From the NCBI GenBank assembly GCA_965260935.1, contig OZ253374.1, positions 3,534,001-3,598,000 of the forward strand: a stretch of DNA of 64,000 nt, in the 5' to 3' direction. Origin of the DNA: JBBROS01 sp965260935 (GTDB lineage Bacteria > Pseudomonadota > Alphaproteobacteria > Acetobacterales > Acetobacteraceae). A model generated the notes under the pieces. That model was not told the origin of the DNA. It worked only from the letters and a program-made list of their open reading frames with translations, and did no database searches. Both the position numbers and the translations under genes were made by a program. Shown here piece by piece: positions 1 through 10,604 of this stretch. The number at the start of each line of letters is the position of its first letter. Position 1 is the stretch's first letter.

Positions 1-2324
1 AGGAAGCGGCACGTCTTGAGGCCGAGCGCCGCGAGCAGGAGAAGATCTCGATCCTCTCCGCCGCCGAAGAAGCTCGCCGTCGCGAAGAAGAGGCCCGCCG
101 CGCCGCCGAAGAGGAGGCCCGTCAAGCCGCGGAACAAGCAGCCCGCGAGAAAGCCGAAGCGGAAGCCCAAGCAGAAGCCGCCGCAGTCGCGGAGGCAACC
201 TCGGCGCCCGCCCCCGCATCAACGGTCGCGCCAACGCCCGCGGCGCCGAAGCCAGCCGCGCCCGAGATCAGGCGTCCTCCAACCACGCCCGGCGCACCCA
301 ACGAGATTCTCCGCCTCAAGCCCACCCGCCCCGGCGAGGAAGACGAAGCCCCACGCCGCCGTCCCGGCATTGTCGCCCCCGGTCGCAAGCCCGTTCTCCC
401 CGTCGTCAAGAAAGCCGGCGACGGACGCCGTGCCGGCCGCATCGACGTCCAGGCCGCCATCGAAGGCGAGGATGAGAAAAGCCGCAGCCTCGCCTCCGTC
501 CGCCGTCAGCGTGAGCGCGAGCGCCGCCAGGCCGAGCTCGAGATGCTCCGCAGCGATCAGATGAAGGTCGTCCGCGACGTGGTCCTGCCCGAAACCATCA
601 CCGTCCAGGAACTCGCCAACCGTATGGCCGCCCGTATGCCGGAGGTCATCAAGAGCCTGATGAAGATGGGCGTCATGGCCACCCCGGCTCAATCGCTCGA
701 CGCCGACACCGCCGAGCTCGTCATCCAGGAATTCGGCCACCGCGTCCGCCGCGTCAGCGAGAGCGACGTCGAGCTCGGCATCGATGGCGAAGAGGACGTC
801 GACGCCGATATGCTGCCCCGCGCCCCCGTGGTCACGATCATGGGCCACGTCGACCACGGCAAGACCAGCCTGCTCGACGCGCTGCGTAGCACCGACGTGG
901 CCGGCGCCGAGGCCGGCGGCATCACCCAGCACATCGGCGCCTATCAGGTCGAGACCAAGGCCGGCAACAGGATCACCTTTCTCGACACGCCGGGCCATGA
1001 GGCCTTCACCGCCATGCGCAGCCGCGGCGCCTCCGTCACCGACATCGTTGTCCTGGTCGTGGCCGCCGACGATGGCGTCATGCCGCAAACCATCGAGGCC
1101 ATCCGCCACGCCAAGGCCGCCGACGCGCCGATCATCGTCGCCATCAACAAGATGGACCGCCCGGACGCCAACCCCGACCGCGTGCGCCAGGAACTGTTGA
1201 GCCACGACATCGTCGTCGAGCAGATGGGCGGCGAAACGCAGAACGTCGAAGTCTCCGCCACCAAGCGCACCGGCCTCGACGAGCTGGAGGAGGCGATCAT
1301 GCTCCAGGCCGAGATCCTCGACCTGCGCGCCAACCCGGAGCGCGCCGCCGAGGGCAGCGTCATCGAAAGCCGCCTGGACCGCGGCCGCGGCCCGGTCGCA
1401 ACCGTGCTCGTGCAAAAAGGCACTCTCCACCAAGGCGACATCGTCGTTGCCGGCGCCGAATGGGGCCGCGTCCGCGCCATGCTGGACAACAAGGCTCAGC
1501 AGATCAAAGTCGCCGGCCCGTCCATCCCGGTCGAGATTCTCGGCCTCTCCAGCGCCCCCTCCGCCGGCGAGCCTTTCGTCGCGGTCGAGAACGAGACCCG
1601 CGCCAAGGAGGTCAGCGAGTTCCGCCAGCGTAAGGTCCGCGACCGCGCCGCCGCCGGGGCCACCGCCGCCCGCGGCACCTTGGACGAGATGCTGGCCCGC
1701 ATCGTCGCCGGCGACCAGAAAGAAGTCGCCATCGTCATCAAGGCCGACGTGCAAGGCAGCGCCGAGGCCATCCAGGCCACGGTCCTGAAACTGGCCCACG
1801 AGGAAGTCCGCGTCCGCGTCCTCCTCGCCAGCGTCGGCCAGATCACGGAAAGCGACGTGCAACTGGCCCGCGCCAGCGACGGCGTTATCGTCGCCTTTAA
1901 CGTCCGCGCGACCAGCCAGGCGCGCGAGATGGCCCAGCGCGACGCGGTCGACATCCGCTACTACTCGGTCATCTACGACGTCGCCGACGACATCGAGAAG
2001 CTGGTCCGCGGCAAGGTTGCTCCAAAAGCGCGCGAAAATTTCCTGGGCTACGCCGAGGTCCGCCGCGTGTTCGACATCACCAAGACCGGCAAGGTCGCCG
2101 GCTGTATGGTGACCGAAGGCCAAGTCAAGCGCGGCGCAGGCGTCCGCCTGCTCCGTGAGGGCGTGGTTATCCACAACGGCCAGCTCAGCCAGCTCAAGCG
2201 CTTCAAGGACGACGTCCGCGAGGTCGCCCGCGGCTACGAATGCGGCCTCAGCTTCGCAGGCTTCAACGACCTCCGCGAAGGCGACATGGTCGAGTGCTTC
2301 GAGATCGAGATGGTCCCGGGTTGA
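1..2324 (+). CDS. infB: Translation initiation factor IF-2 (5' end outside window)
   Basis: IF-2 is the GTPase that brings initiator fMet-tRNA to the 30S subunit and promotes subunit joining. The reading frame is open from base 3, so the start lies upstream. The first ~180 codons are a charged Ala/Glu/Arg-rich region of low complexity, typical of the variable IF-2 N-terminus. Then come the IF2-N segment and the G domain with G1 GHVDHGKTSLLD, G3 DTPGHEAF and G4 NKMD, followed by the beta-barrel and C-terminal domains ending in FEIEMVPG. The stop overlaps the TTG start of rbfA by two bases, so the two genes are translationally coupled. Identification is secure; only the N-terminus is missing. 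Confidence 0.97.
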   Translation, partial: EAARLEAERREQEKISILSAAEEARRREEEARRAAEEEARQAAEQAAREKAEAEAQAEAAAVAEATSAPAPASTVAPTPAAPKPAAPEIRRPPTTPGAPNEILRLKPTRPGEEDEAPRRRPGIVAPGRKPVLPVVKKAGDGRRAGRIDVQAAIEGEDEKSRSLASVRRQRERERRQAELEMLRSDQMKVVRDVVLPETITVQELANRMAARMPEVIKSLMKMGVMATPAQSLDADTAELVIQEFGHRVRRVSESDVELGIDGEEDVDADMLPRAPVVTIMGHVDHGKTSLLDALRSTDVAGAEAGGITQHIGAYQVETKAGNRITFLDTPGHEAFTAMRSRGASVTDIVVLVVAADDGVMPQTIEAIRHAKAADAPIIVAINKMDRPDANPDRVRQELLSHDIVVEQMGGETQNVEVSATKRTGLDELEEAIMLQAEILDLRANPERAAEGSVIESRLDRGRGPVATVLVQKGTLHQGDIVVAGAEWGRVRAMLDNKAQQIKVAGPSIPVEILGLSSAPSAGEPFVAVENETRAKEVSEFRQRKVRDRAAAGATAARGTLDEMLARIVAGDQKEVAIVIKADVQGSAEAIQATVLKLAHEEVRVRVLLASVGQITESDVQLARASDGVIVAFNVRATSQAREMAQRDAVDIRYYSVIYDVADDIEKLVRGKVAPKARENFLGYAEVRRVFDITKTGKVAGCMVTEGQVKRGAGVRLLREGVVIHNGQLSQLKRFKDDVREVARGYECGLSFAGFNDLREGDMVECFEIEMVPG

Positions 2325-2719
2325 GCAAGACCCGGGAACAATCGAAGGCGCCCACCCAGCGGCAACTGAGAGTCGGAGAGGAAATCCGCCACGTCCTCTC
2401 CGGCGTCTTTCTCCGCGCCGGGTTCCGCGACCCGGATCTTGCCGACGCCCGCATCACCGTCACCGAAGTCCGCGTCAGCCCCGACCTCCGCAACGCCACC
2501 GCTTTCGTGGCCAGGCTCGGCCGTAGCGACATCGACGCCCTCCTCCCTGCCCTGAAGCGCGCCGCCCCTTACCTGCGCGGCCAAGTCGCCCACGAGATGC
2601 GCCTCCGCGTCGCCCCGCAACTCGCCTTCCAGCCCGACACGACGCTCGACTACGCCATGCGCATCGACGCCCTTCTGCACCAGCCCGAAGTGGCCCGCGA
2701 CCTCGACGCCCAGGAATGA
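2321..2719 (+). CDS. rbfA: Ribosome-binding factor A
   Basis: RbfA is a KH-fold factor for late 30S maturation and 16S rRNA 5' end processing. The 132-residue product has the family core: QLRVGEEIRHVLSGVF near the N-terminus, DARITVTEVRVSPDLRNATAFV in the middle (quoted in part) and a C-terminal MRLRVAPQLAF..D segment. I chose the TTG that overlaps the infB stop (TTGA), because the upstream ATG in this frame would give about 27 residues unlike RbfA that lie wholly inside infB. The 3' end overlaps the next gene by ATGA. It is the second gene of a tightly coupled operon with infB, as in most proteobacteria. Confidence 0.93.
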   Translation: MSKTREQSKAPTQRQLRVGEEIRHVLSGVFLRAGFRDPDLADARITVTEVRVSPDLRNATAFVARLGRSDIDALLPALKRAAPYLRGQVAHEMRLRVAPQLAFQPDTTLDYAMRIDALLHQPEVARDLDAQE

Positions 2720-3177
2720 GCGGCAGGTTTAACGTCCTCCGCTCGATCGGCCACGATCTAGCCGACTCCTTCGCGAGCGGACTCAGCGGGCTTACCGAGC
2801 AGTATGGCCTTGATCCGTTCGAGGAAGCGCGCCGCAACCCGGACGGCGCCATGCGAGTCGATTTTCTGACAGGCGTCGCGTCAGGTATCTGTTCCGCGCA
2901 CTTCTCGGCTACGCTTGCCCCGTTCCGCAACGCACTCCCCTCCTTGTGCGACAGCCATCAGACATCCTCATCGGCATTCCGGCAATTGAGAGCGGCATAC
3001 ATCGACGATCCGATGGGCGGACGCTTTCTCGTCACGGTCGAAGACCAGGCAGGGCGTCTTTCGACGGACGAGTATTCCAGGCAAGGCAAGCGATTTCGAA
3101 CCCTTGATTCCCGCGGACGCGTCTGCAGGAAACGCGGCCGCGTCGCCCATATCGGCCACCCTGTCGAGACCTGCTAA
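2716..3177 (+). CDS. Unrecognised 153-residue protein coupled to rbfA
   Basis: I do not recognise a family. The start ATG overlaps the rbfA stop in an ATGA arrangement and truB follows 45 bases after the stop, so the gene sits inside the infB-rbfA-truB operon. The product is soluble: an N-terminal amphipathic stretch (IGHDLADSFASGLSGL), an acidic middle, and a basic C-terminus rich in Arg/Gly (TLDSRGRVCRKRGR). There is no signal peptide or membrane segment. The segment RFLVTVEDQAGRLSTDEY looks like a small beta domain. Base composition is slightly less GC-rich than the neighbours. Coupling argues for a real gene, possibly a lineage-specific ribosome or RNA-related protein, which is inference from position only. 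Confidence 0.7.
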   Translation: MSGRFNVLRSIGHDLADSFASGLSGLTEQYGLDPFEEARRNPDGAMRVDFLTGVASGICSAHFSATLAPFRNALPSLCDSHQTSSSAFRQLRAAYIDDPMGGRFLVTVEDQAGRLSTDEYSRQGKRFRTLDSRGRVCRKRGRVAHIGHPVETC

Positions 3178-3222
3178 CGGTTCGCGACCACAATCGCCAC
3201 TAATTCCGGATACCCGCCTCCC

Positions 3223-4143
3223 ATGCGCAGAAAACGTGGCCGTGCCCTCAACGGCTGGCTCATCATCGACAAGCCCCCGGGCCTGACCAGCACGGACGTC
3301 GTCAACAAGGCCCGCCGCGGCTTCGACGCGCAGAAAGCCGGGCACGGCGGCACGCTCGACCCGCTCGCGACCGGCGTCCTCCCCATCGCCTTCGGCCACG
3401 CCACCAAGACCGTTCCCTACGTCATGGACGGTACCAAGCTCTATCGCTTTACTCTCCGCCTCGGCGAATCCCGCGATACCGACGACGCCGACGGACAGCC
3501 CACCGGCGTCTCCCCGAACCGCCCCACCGACGACCAGCTCCGCGCCGCCCTCCCCGCCCTCACCGGCGATATCATGCAGGTCCCCCCCGTGTTCTCCGCT
3601 CTCAAAATCGCCGGGGAACGCGCCTACGACATGGCCCGAGAGGGCCGCGCGCCCAATCTCCCGCCCCGGCCCGCCCGCGTCGACCGCTTCGAGCTTATCG
3701 GTCGCCCAAGCGCCGACGAAGCCGTGTTCGAGGTCCAATCCGGCAAGGGCGTCTACATGCGCAGCCTCGCCCGAGACGTCGCCCTCGCCTGCAACACCCT
3801 GGGCCACATCGCAACCCTTCGGCGTCTTCGCGTCGGCCCCTTCGTCGAGGCACAAGCGATTTCACTGGACAAGTGCGCGCGATCGGACGATACCCCCCCG
3901 GCAACCCCGGACCTCCTGCTCCCGGTCGCGACCGCGCTGGCCGACATCCCGGCGCTGGCCCTGACCGAAACGGAGGTCTTCAGCTTGTCACAAGGCCAGG
4001 CCATCAACCTGGTCAGCCTGATTGGTAGAATTCCACAAACGGCCAATCCCGACGGCGGATTGGCCCGTGCCATGGCGGGGCAGCGCGTTCTCGGACTATG
4101 CCGCTTCCAAGATGGTTGGCTGAAGCCGGAGCGCCTTCTGTAA
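3223..4143 (+). CDS. truB: tRNA pseudouridine(55) synthase
   Basis: TruB converts U55 in the T loop of most tRNAs to pseudouridine. The 306-residue length is usual. The N-terminus has GWLIIDKPPGLTSTDVV, and the catalytic motif GHGGTLDPLATGVLPI places the nucleophilic aspartate at about residue 46. Later motifs include QVPPVFSALKIAGERAYDMAR and the KGVYMRSLARDVA region. The C-terminus forms a short PUA-like tail with LSQGQAI. The gene stands 45 bases after the upstream unknown gene and 22 bases before rpsO, consistent with one transcript from infB through rpsO. Confidence 0.96.
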   Translation: MRRKRGRALNGWLIIDKPPGLTSTDVVNKARRGFDAQKAGHGGTLDPLATGVLPIAFGHATKTVPYVMDGTKLYRFTLRLGESRDTDDADGQPTGVSPNRPTDDQLRAALPALTGDIMQVPPVFSALKIAGERAYDMAREGRAPNLPPRPARVDRFELIGRPSADEAVFEVQSGKGVYMRSLARDVALACNTLGHIATLRRLRVGPFVEAQAISLDKCARSDDTPPATPDLLLPVATALADIPALALTETEVFSLSQGQAINLVSLIGRIPQTANPDGGLARAMAGQRVLGLCRFQDGWLKPERLL

Positions 4144-4165
4144 CTCAAGCCAACGGAGCGATCCG

Positions 4166-4435
4166 ATGTCGATCACCGCGGAGCGTCGCACGACGCTGGT
4201 TTCCGAATACGCCCGGGCCGAAGCCGACACTGGCAGCCCAGAAGTTCAGGTCGCGATCCTCTCCGAACGGATCAGCAATCTGACCGAGCACCTCAAGACA
4301 CATGCCAAGGATTTCCATAGCCGCCGCGGCCTGCTGATGCTGGTTGGCCGCCGTCGTCGCCTGCTCGATTACCTGGGCAAAAAGGATCATGCCCGCTACA
4401 CGGCTCTCATCGGCCGTCTGGGCCTACGCCGCTAA
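4166..4435 (+). CDS. rpsO: 30S ribosomal protein S15
   Basis: S15 is an early-binding protein of the 30S platform that contacts the central domain of 16S rRNA. The 89-residue product has the family hallmarks TGSPEVQVAILSERI, the LTEHLKTHAKDFHSRRGLL segment and the terminal LGKKDHARYTALIGRLGLRR. A CAACGGAGCG ribosome-binding region lies just upstream of the ATG. The following gene is pnp, the conserved partner in this operon; in enterobacteria S15 represses its own translation through the mRNA leader. I did not identify the S15 operator here. Confidence 0.97.
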   Translation: MSITAERRTTLVSEYARAEADTGSPEVQVAILSERISNLTEHLKTHAKDFHSRRGLLMLVGRRRRLLDYLGKKDHARYTALIGRLGLRR

Positions 4436-4732
4436 CGCAAAGCTTGTGATTGCCCTGGCCGATCCCGGATAGTGCGTCGATTATCAGACCAAATACACTA
4501 CCCCGGCGCCATGGGGGCGTCGGGTCCACCGGGGCCGAATGCCCCAACTGCCGCGACCCGGCAGGGCAAAAAGCAGGCAACAGCGCTCCAACCAAGCGAC
4601 GGCGCCTCTGGCCACCTGGTTCCGCGGTATGCGTCATTTAAGATTGCATTCCGCGCCCAAGTCGCCCGAGACGCCGCACCCGCCAAGCGCCCATTGCCCG
4701 CCCGCCCAGTCCGGCGCCGAAGGGAACCGTCA
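4436..4732 (+). promoter_or_regulatory. rpsO-pnp intercistronic leader with hairpin
   Basis: These 297 bases hold no convincing gene, although the pnp frame stays open upstream. A hairpin with stem CTGCCG/CGGCAG lies at 4548-4564, extended by outer GCC/GGC pairs. The pnp ribosome-binding site AGGGAAC is directly before the start at 4733. In enterobacteria this interval carries RNase III sites and the pnp autoregulatory leader; a similar role here is inference. Confidence 0.45.
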
Positions 4733-6907
<2,175 letters not shown>

Positions 6908-6929
6908 CGATTTAATTCTAATCTTTACA

Positions 6930-6959
6930 CCGCCGGGGTAGCGAAACATGCCCCGGCGG
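6930..6959 (+). terminator. Hairpin after pnp
   Basis: A perfect 9-bp inverted repeat, CCGCCGGGG/CCCCGGCGG, with a 12-base loop lies 22 bases after the pnp stop. No run of T follows, so it may be a Rho-assisted terminator or a 3' end stabiliser rather than a classical intrinsic terminator. Confidence 0.55.
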
Positions 6960-6999
6960 CCAATCTGTTACCGATACCAATTCCGGGGCAGCGCCAAAA

Positions 7000-8412
7000 A
7001 TGAAGGAAGTCAACACGATCCGCATGGGAGGGGTCGATGTGCTCCCGCTGGTCGAAGGGGGAAAAGGCATCGGCGTCTCTACCGGCGTCTCGTCCGGCCA
7101 TTGGGCCGCCAACGGCGGCGCTGGCACATTCAGCGCCGTCAACGCCGACTATTACGACGCGGACGGTAACCCGATCGATCAAACCTACCATGGCCGAACC
7201 CGGCGGGACCGGCATGAGGAACTGATCGAGTTCGGCATCAAGGGCGGCATCGCCCAGGCCCAGCGGGCACATGAACTCTCCAACGGCCAAGGTCGCATTC
7301 ACGCCAATATCCTATGGGAAATGGGTGGTGCCGAACGCGTCATTACCGGCGTCCTCGAAGGCGCTAAGGGCCTGATCCATGGCCTCACCTGCGGCGCGGG
7401 CATGCCGTACCGGCTTTCCGATATCGCTCAACGGTTCGGCATCCACTACTATCCGATCGTCTCCTCTGCCCGTGCTTTCAATGCCTTATGGAAGCGCGCT
7501 TATTGCAAAGCGGCATCCCTGCTTGGTGCCGTGGTTTACGAGGATCCATGGCTCGCCGGCGGTCACAACGGCCTGAGCAACGGCGAAGACCCCGCCAAGC
7601 CCGAAGATCCCTTTCCCCGCGTCCTCGCTCTGCGCCAGCAGATGCGTAAGTTCGGCCTAGATGACACCCCGATCATCATGGCTGGCGGCGTCTGGTGGCT
7701 CGAAGATTGGGAACACTGGATCGACAACCCCGATCTTGGCCCCATCGCGTTCCAATTCGGCACACGCCCTCTCCTCACAGTCGAAAGCCCGATCAGCGAC
7801 GCTTGGAAGCAGCGCCTGCTCACCCTTCATGAAGGCGACGTCTTCCTCAACAAATTCAGTCCCACCGGCTTCTATAGCAGCGCGGTCAACAACGAGTTCA
7901 TTGCCGAGCTGCGCGAACGCGGCGAGCACCAAGTGGCCTATACCACCGAACCCGTCGGCGAACACGTCGCCATGCTCGGCATCGGCCCTCGCAAGCGCCC
8001 CGTCTATCTAACGCCAAGCGACCTGTTCAACGCCGAAGGCTGGATCGCTGCCGGCTTCACCGAAGCCCTGCGCACGCCGGACAACACGCTCGTTTTCGTC
8101 ACCCCGGAACGCGCGCAGCAGATCGTCAAGGACCAAGTTGACTGCATGGGTTGCCTGAGCCAATGCCGCTTCAGCAACTGGAGCCAGCACGCCCCTGAAT
8201 ACTCGAACGGCAAAAAGGCCGATCCACGCAGCTTTTGTATCCAGAAAACTTTGCAGCAAGTTCGCCGCGACGACCAGACGCCCGAAGCCATCGAGCGCCA
8301 GCTCATGTTCAGCGGCCACAATGCTTATCGCTTCGCCACTGACCCGTTCTATTCCAACGGCTTCATACCAACCGTCAAGCAGCTCTTCGAACGCATTGTC
8401 TCGGGCCGCTAA
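7000..8412 (+). CDS. Nitronate monooxygenase-like flavoprotein with Cys-rich C-terminus
   Basis: This is a 470-residue TIM-barrel flavoprotein of the nitronate monooxygenase/2-nitropropane dioxygenase superfamily, which oxidises nitronates or related compounds using FMN. Visible elements are the N-terminal GGKGIGVSTGVSSGHWA, the GLIHGLTCGAGMPYRL segment, the barrel Gly-rich stretch GAVVYEDPWLAGGHNGLS, and IIMAGGVWW before IAFQFGTRPLL. It is longer than usual (about 320-380). The extra C-terminal part has DCMGCLSQCRFSNW followed by a further Cys (RSFCIQ), suggesting a metal or redox site. The stop overlaps the stop of convergent rsmI by four bases. The substrate is unknown. Confidence 0.8.
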   Translation: MKEVNTIRMGGVDVLPLVEGGKGIGVSTGVSSGHWAANGGAGTFSAVNADYYDADGNPIDQTYHGRTRRDRHEELIEFGIKGGIAQAQRAHELSNGQGRIHANILWEMGGAERVITGVLEGAKGLIHGLTCGAGMPYRLSDIAQRFGIHYYPIVSSARAFNALWKRAYCKAASLLGAVVYEDPWLAGGHNGLSNGEDPAKPEDPFPRVLALRQQMRKFGLDDTPIIMAGGVWWLEDWEHWIDNPDLGPIAFQFGTRPLLTVESPISDAWKQRLLTLHEGDVFLNKFSPTGFYSSAVNNEFIAELRERGEHQVAYTTEPVGEHVAMLGIGPRKRPVYLTPSDLFNAEGWIAAGFTEALRTPDNTLVFVTPERAQQIVKDQVDCMGCLSQCRFSNWSQHAPEYSNGKKADPRSFCIQKTLQQVRRDDQTPEAIERQLMFSGHNAYRFATDPFYSNGFIPTVKQLFERIVSGR

Positions 8413-9341
8413 TCTTTACGGCTCTCACCCGACGCAAGCGCCAAAGCCCTCCTGTAAACGACCGTCCGCGGCAACCCCGTTGCCGCGGACACCACCCCCG
8501 CCGCGTCCTTGACGCTGCCGATCTCCAGCGCCCGTCGAAGCTGTTCATCCAGATCGGCAGCATCCGCTCCCTCCTCCGGTGCCGGACCGACCACGACCGT
8601 GATCTCCCCCCGCGCCGCCTCATCCGCGTAATGCGCCGCCAGGGCTTCCAAGCTGCCGCGCCGTACCTCCTCGAAGCGCTTCGTCAGTTCCCGAGCCACC
8701 GCTGCCGGCCGGTCGCCGAAGACCGACGCCAGATCGGCCAACATGTCCGCCAACCGGTGCGGCGCTTCATGCCAAACGATCGTCGCTCCCAATCCGGCCC
8801 GTTCCGCCGCCTTTAGCCGCCCGAACGCCGATTGCCGCGCTGCCGCCTTCGGTGGTGGAAATCCCATGAACAGGAACGGCTGCGGCGGCAACCCTGACAG
8901 CACCAACGCCGTCACCGCCGCATTCGGCCCAGGTATTGCCGTAACCTCCACCCCCGCCTTGATGGCCGCCCGGATCAGTCGATAACCTGGGTCAGAGACC
9001 AGCGGCATCCCCGCATCCGATACCACAGCCATCCGCGCTCCCTCCTGCAACCGCGCCAGTAATCCCGGCACCCGGGCCGCCTCGTTATGGTCATGCAGCG
9101 CCTCCGTCCGGACCCGTATGTCATACGCCTGCAGCAAGCGCGCCGTTGTCCGCGTATCCTCGCACAACACCACCTCCGCCGACCGCAGCGTCTCCACTGC
9201 CCGTGCGCTCACGTCGCCTAAATTCCCGATCGGGGTGGCCACGACCACGAGTTGCGATGGTATAAGCGCCTCTCGTCTATCCTGGACCGACTCCGGAGCA
9301 CCCCCCAATGGTTCGACTGATCGCGCGTTCGTTTCGGGCAT
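8409..9341 (-). CDS. rsmI: 16S rRNA (cytidine(1402)-2'-O)-methyltransferase
   Basis: RsmI 2'-O-methylates C1402 in the decoding centre of 16S rRNA using SAM. The family signature LVVVATPIGNLGD opens the conserved part, followed by EDTRTTARLL, VVSDAGMPLVSDPGYRL and IPGPNAAVTALVLSGLP of the SAM-binding tetrapyrrole-methylase fold. I chose the second of two adjacent ATGs, because AGGAG stands five bases upstream; this gives 310 residues, some 24 longer than usual. The 5' end then overlaps the divergent LpoA-like gene by 34 bases. The rsmI/lpoA head-to-head arrangement is also known in Escherichia coli (yraL/yraM). Confidence 0.93.
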   Translation of the reverse strand: MPETNARSVEPLGGAPESVQDRREALIPSQLVVVATPIGNLGDVSARAVETLRSAEVVLCEDTRTTARLLQAYDIRVRTEALHDHNEAARVPGLLARLQEGARMAVVSDAGMPLVSDPGYRLIRAAIKAGVEVTAIPGPNAAVTALVLSGLPPQPFLFMGFPPPKAAARQSAFGRLKAAERAGLGATIVWHEAPHRLADMLADLASVFGDRPAAVARELTKRFEEVRRGSLEALAAHYADEAARGEITVVVGPAPEEGADAADLDEQLRRALEIGSVKDAAGVVSAATGLPRTVVYRRALALASGESRKD

Positions 9342-10597
9342 CATGGCTCCTGCGCAGCGCCGTCGGCCTATCCGCGGCGATCGCCCTCGCTGCCTGCGTA
9401 AACCAACCGGGGTCCGGGCGCTACGGCTCGCCTTACGCCGCCGGGCAAATCCCGAACCCATTCGGCGCCCGGCAAATCAATCCCGGCCGCCGCGTTGCTA
9501 TCTTGTTGCCGCTCACGGGTCCCAACGCCGACCTCGGCCAATCTCTGCTCAAAGCCGCCCAACTCTCCTTCACCGCGCCCGGCAGCCCGCCGCTTGATCA
9601 GCAGGATACCGGGGGCACGCCCGACGGCGCCGCCAATGCCGCCCGGGCCGCGGTCGCTGCCGGCGACGGCATCATCATAGGCCCCCTCACCGCCACCGAG
9701 ACCGCCGCCGTCGCGCCCGTCGCCCGCGCCGCGCAAATCCCGGTTCTCGCCTTCACCTCCGATTCTGCCCAGGCCCAATCCGGCATCTGGACCCTCGGCC
9801 TCACCCCGGCCCAGCAAGTCCGCCGCCTCGTCCTCGCCGAACAGGCCGAAAACAAGACCCGCATTTCCGCTGTTGTGCCGGAAAACCCCTTCGGCGATGC
9901 GCTAGCCAACAGCCTGACCGACGTCGCCGCATCCGCTGGGATGCCAACCCCTCGCATCCTCCACGCCCCCAGCACCTTCGCCGGCATGAACAACGCCCTG
10001 AAATCCATCTCCGATTATGCCAACCGCCGCGGCCTAATCGAAGCTAGGCAACGCGCCGCACGCGCCAGCCGAGATGCCGCCGACCGCGAAGAAGCCCGCG
10101 AACTCGGACGCGAACCCATTCCGCCCCCGCCCATGGATGCCTTGTTCCTCGGCGTAAGCGGTGACTTGCTTGGCCAATCCGTTCCCCTGCTCACCTTTTA
10201 CGACATCGGCCCAAGCGAAGTCCGCATCCTCGGCCCGGCCACATGGGCACGCGACGCGGCACGCCAGCCCAATCTCGCCGGCGCATGGTATGCCGCCCCG
10301 GACCCGGCCTTGCGCGCCGGGTTCAACCAGCAATATTCCGCCGCCTACAACCAGCCGCCGCGCGACTACGCCAGCATCGCCTTCGACGCCGCCGGCATCG
10401 CCCGCGCCGTCGCCACGCCAAATGGCTTCTCGCTCCAGAATCTAACCCGGTCGGAAGGCTTCGTCGGCGCCGACGGCCTCCTTGGGTTGGAGCCGAACGG
10501 CCAAGTCAAACGCGGCCTGGCAATCTTCGAGATCGACCGCGGCGGCAGCCACATGGTCGACCCCGCACCGCAGAGCTTCGCCGCCCCCGCATACTGA
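9308..10597 (+). CDS. LpoA-like penicillin-binding protein activator lipoprotein
   Basis: LpoA-type lipoproteins sit in the outer membrane and stimulate the peptidoglycan synthase PBP1A. This 429-residue product starts with a lipoprotein signal peptide ending in LAAC (acylated Cys about 30). It then shows a periplasmic-binding-protein fold: RRVAILLPLTGPNADLGQSL, GIIIGPLTATETAAVAPVA, IPVLAFTSDS and the later YASIAFDAAGIARAVA. It lacks the TPR domain of E. coli LpoA, as shorter alphaproteobacterial forms do. GGAG lies nine bases before the ATG. Position beside rsmI supports the assignment. A general ligand-binding lipoprotein is the alternative. Confidence 0.85.
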   Translation: MVRLIARSFRASWLLRSAVGLSAAIALAACVNQPGSGRYGSPYAAGQIPNPFGARQINPGRRVAILLPLTGPNADLGQSLLKAAQLSFTAPGSPPLDQQDTGGTPDGAANAARAAVAAGDGIIIGPLTATETAAVAPVARAAQIPVLAFTSDSAQAQSGIWTLGLTPAQQVRRLVLAEQAENKTRISAVVPENPFGDALANSLTDVAASAGMPTPRILHAPSTFAGMNNALKSISDYANRRGLIEARQRAARASRDAADREEARELGREPIPPPPMDALFLGVSGDLLGQSVPLLTFYDIGPSEVRILGPATWARDAARQPNLAGAWYAAPDPALRAGFNQQYSAAYNQPPRDYASIAFDAAGIARAVATPNGFSLQNLTRSEGFVGADGLLGLEPNGQVKRGLAIFEIDRGGSHMVDPAPQSFAAPAY

Positions 10598-10604
10598 CCG
10601 CTCC

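Noticed and set aside
219..2174. Long minus-strand open frame antisense to infB (651 codons)
   Set aside because: It mirrors infB in a GC-rich sequence; composition is Asp/Ala/Gly/Leu-rich as expected from antisense of a high-GC3 gene, with no domain.
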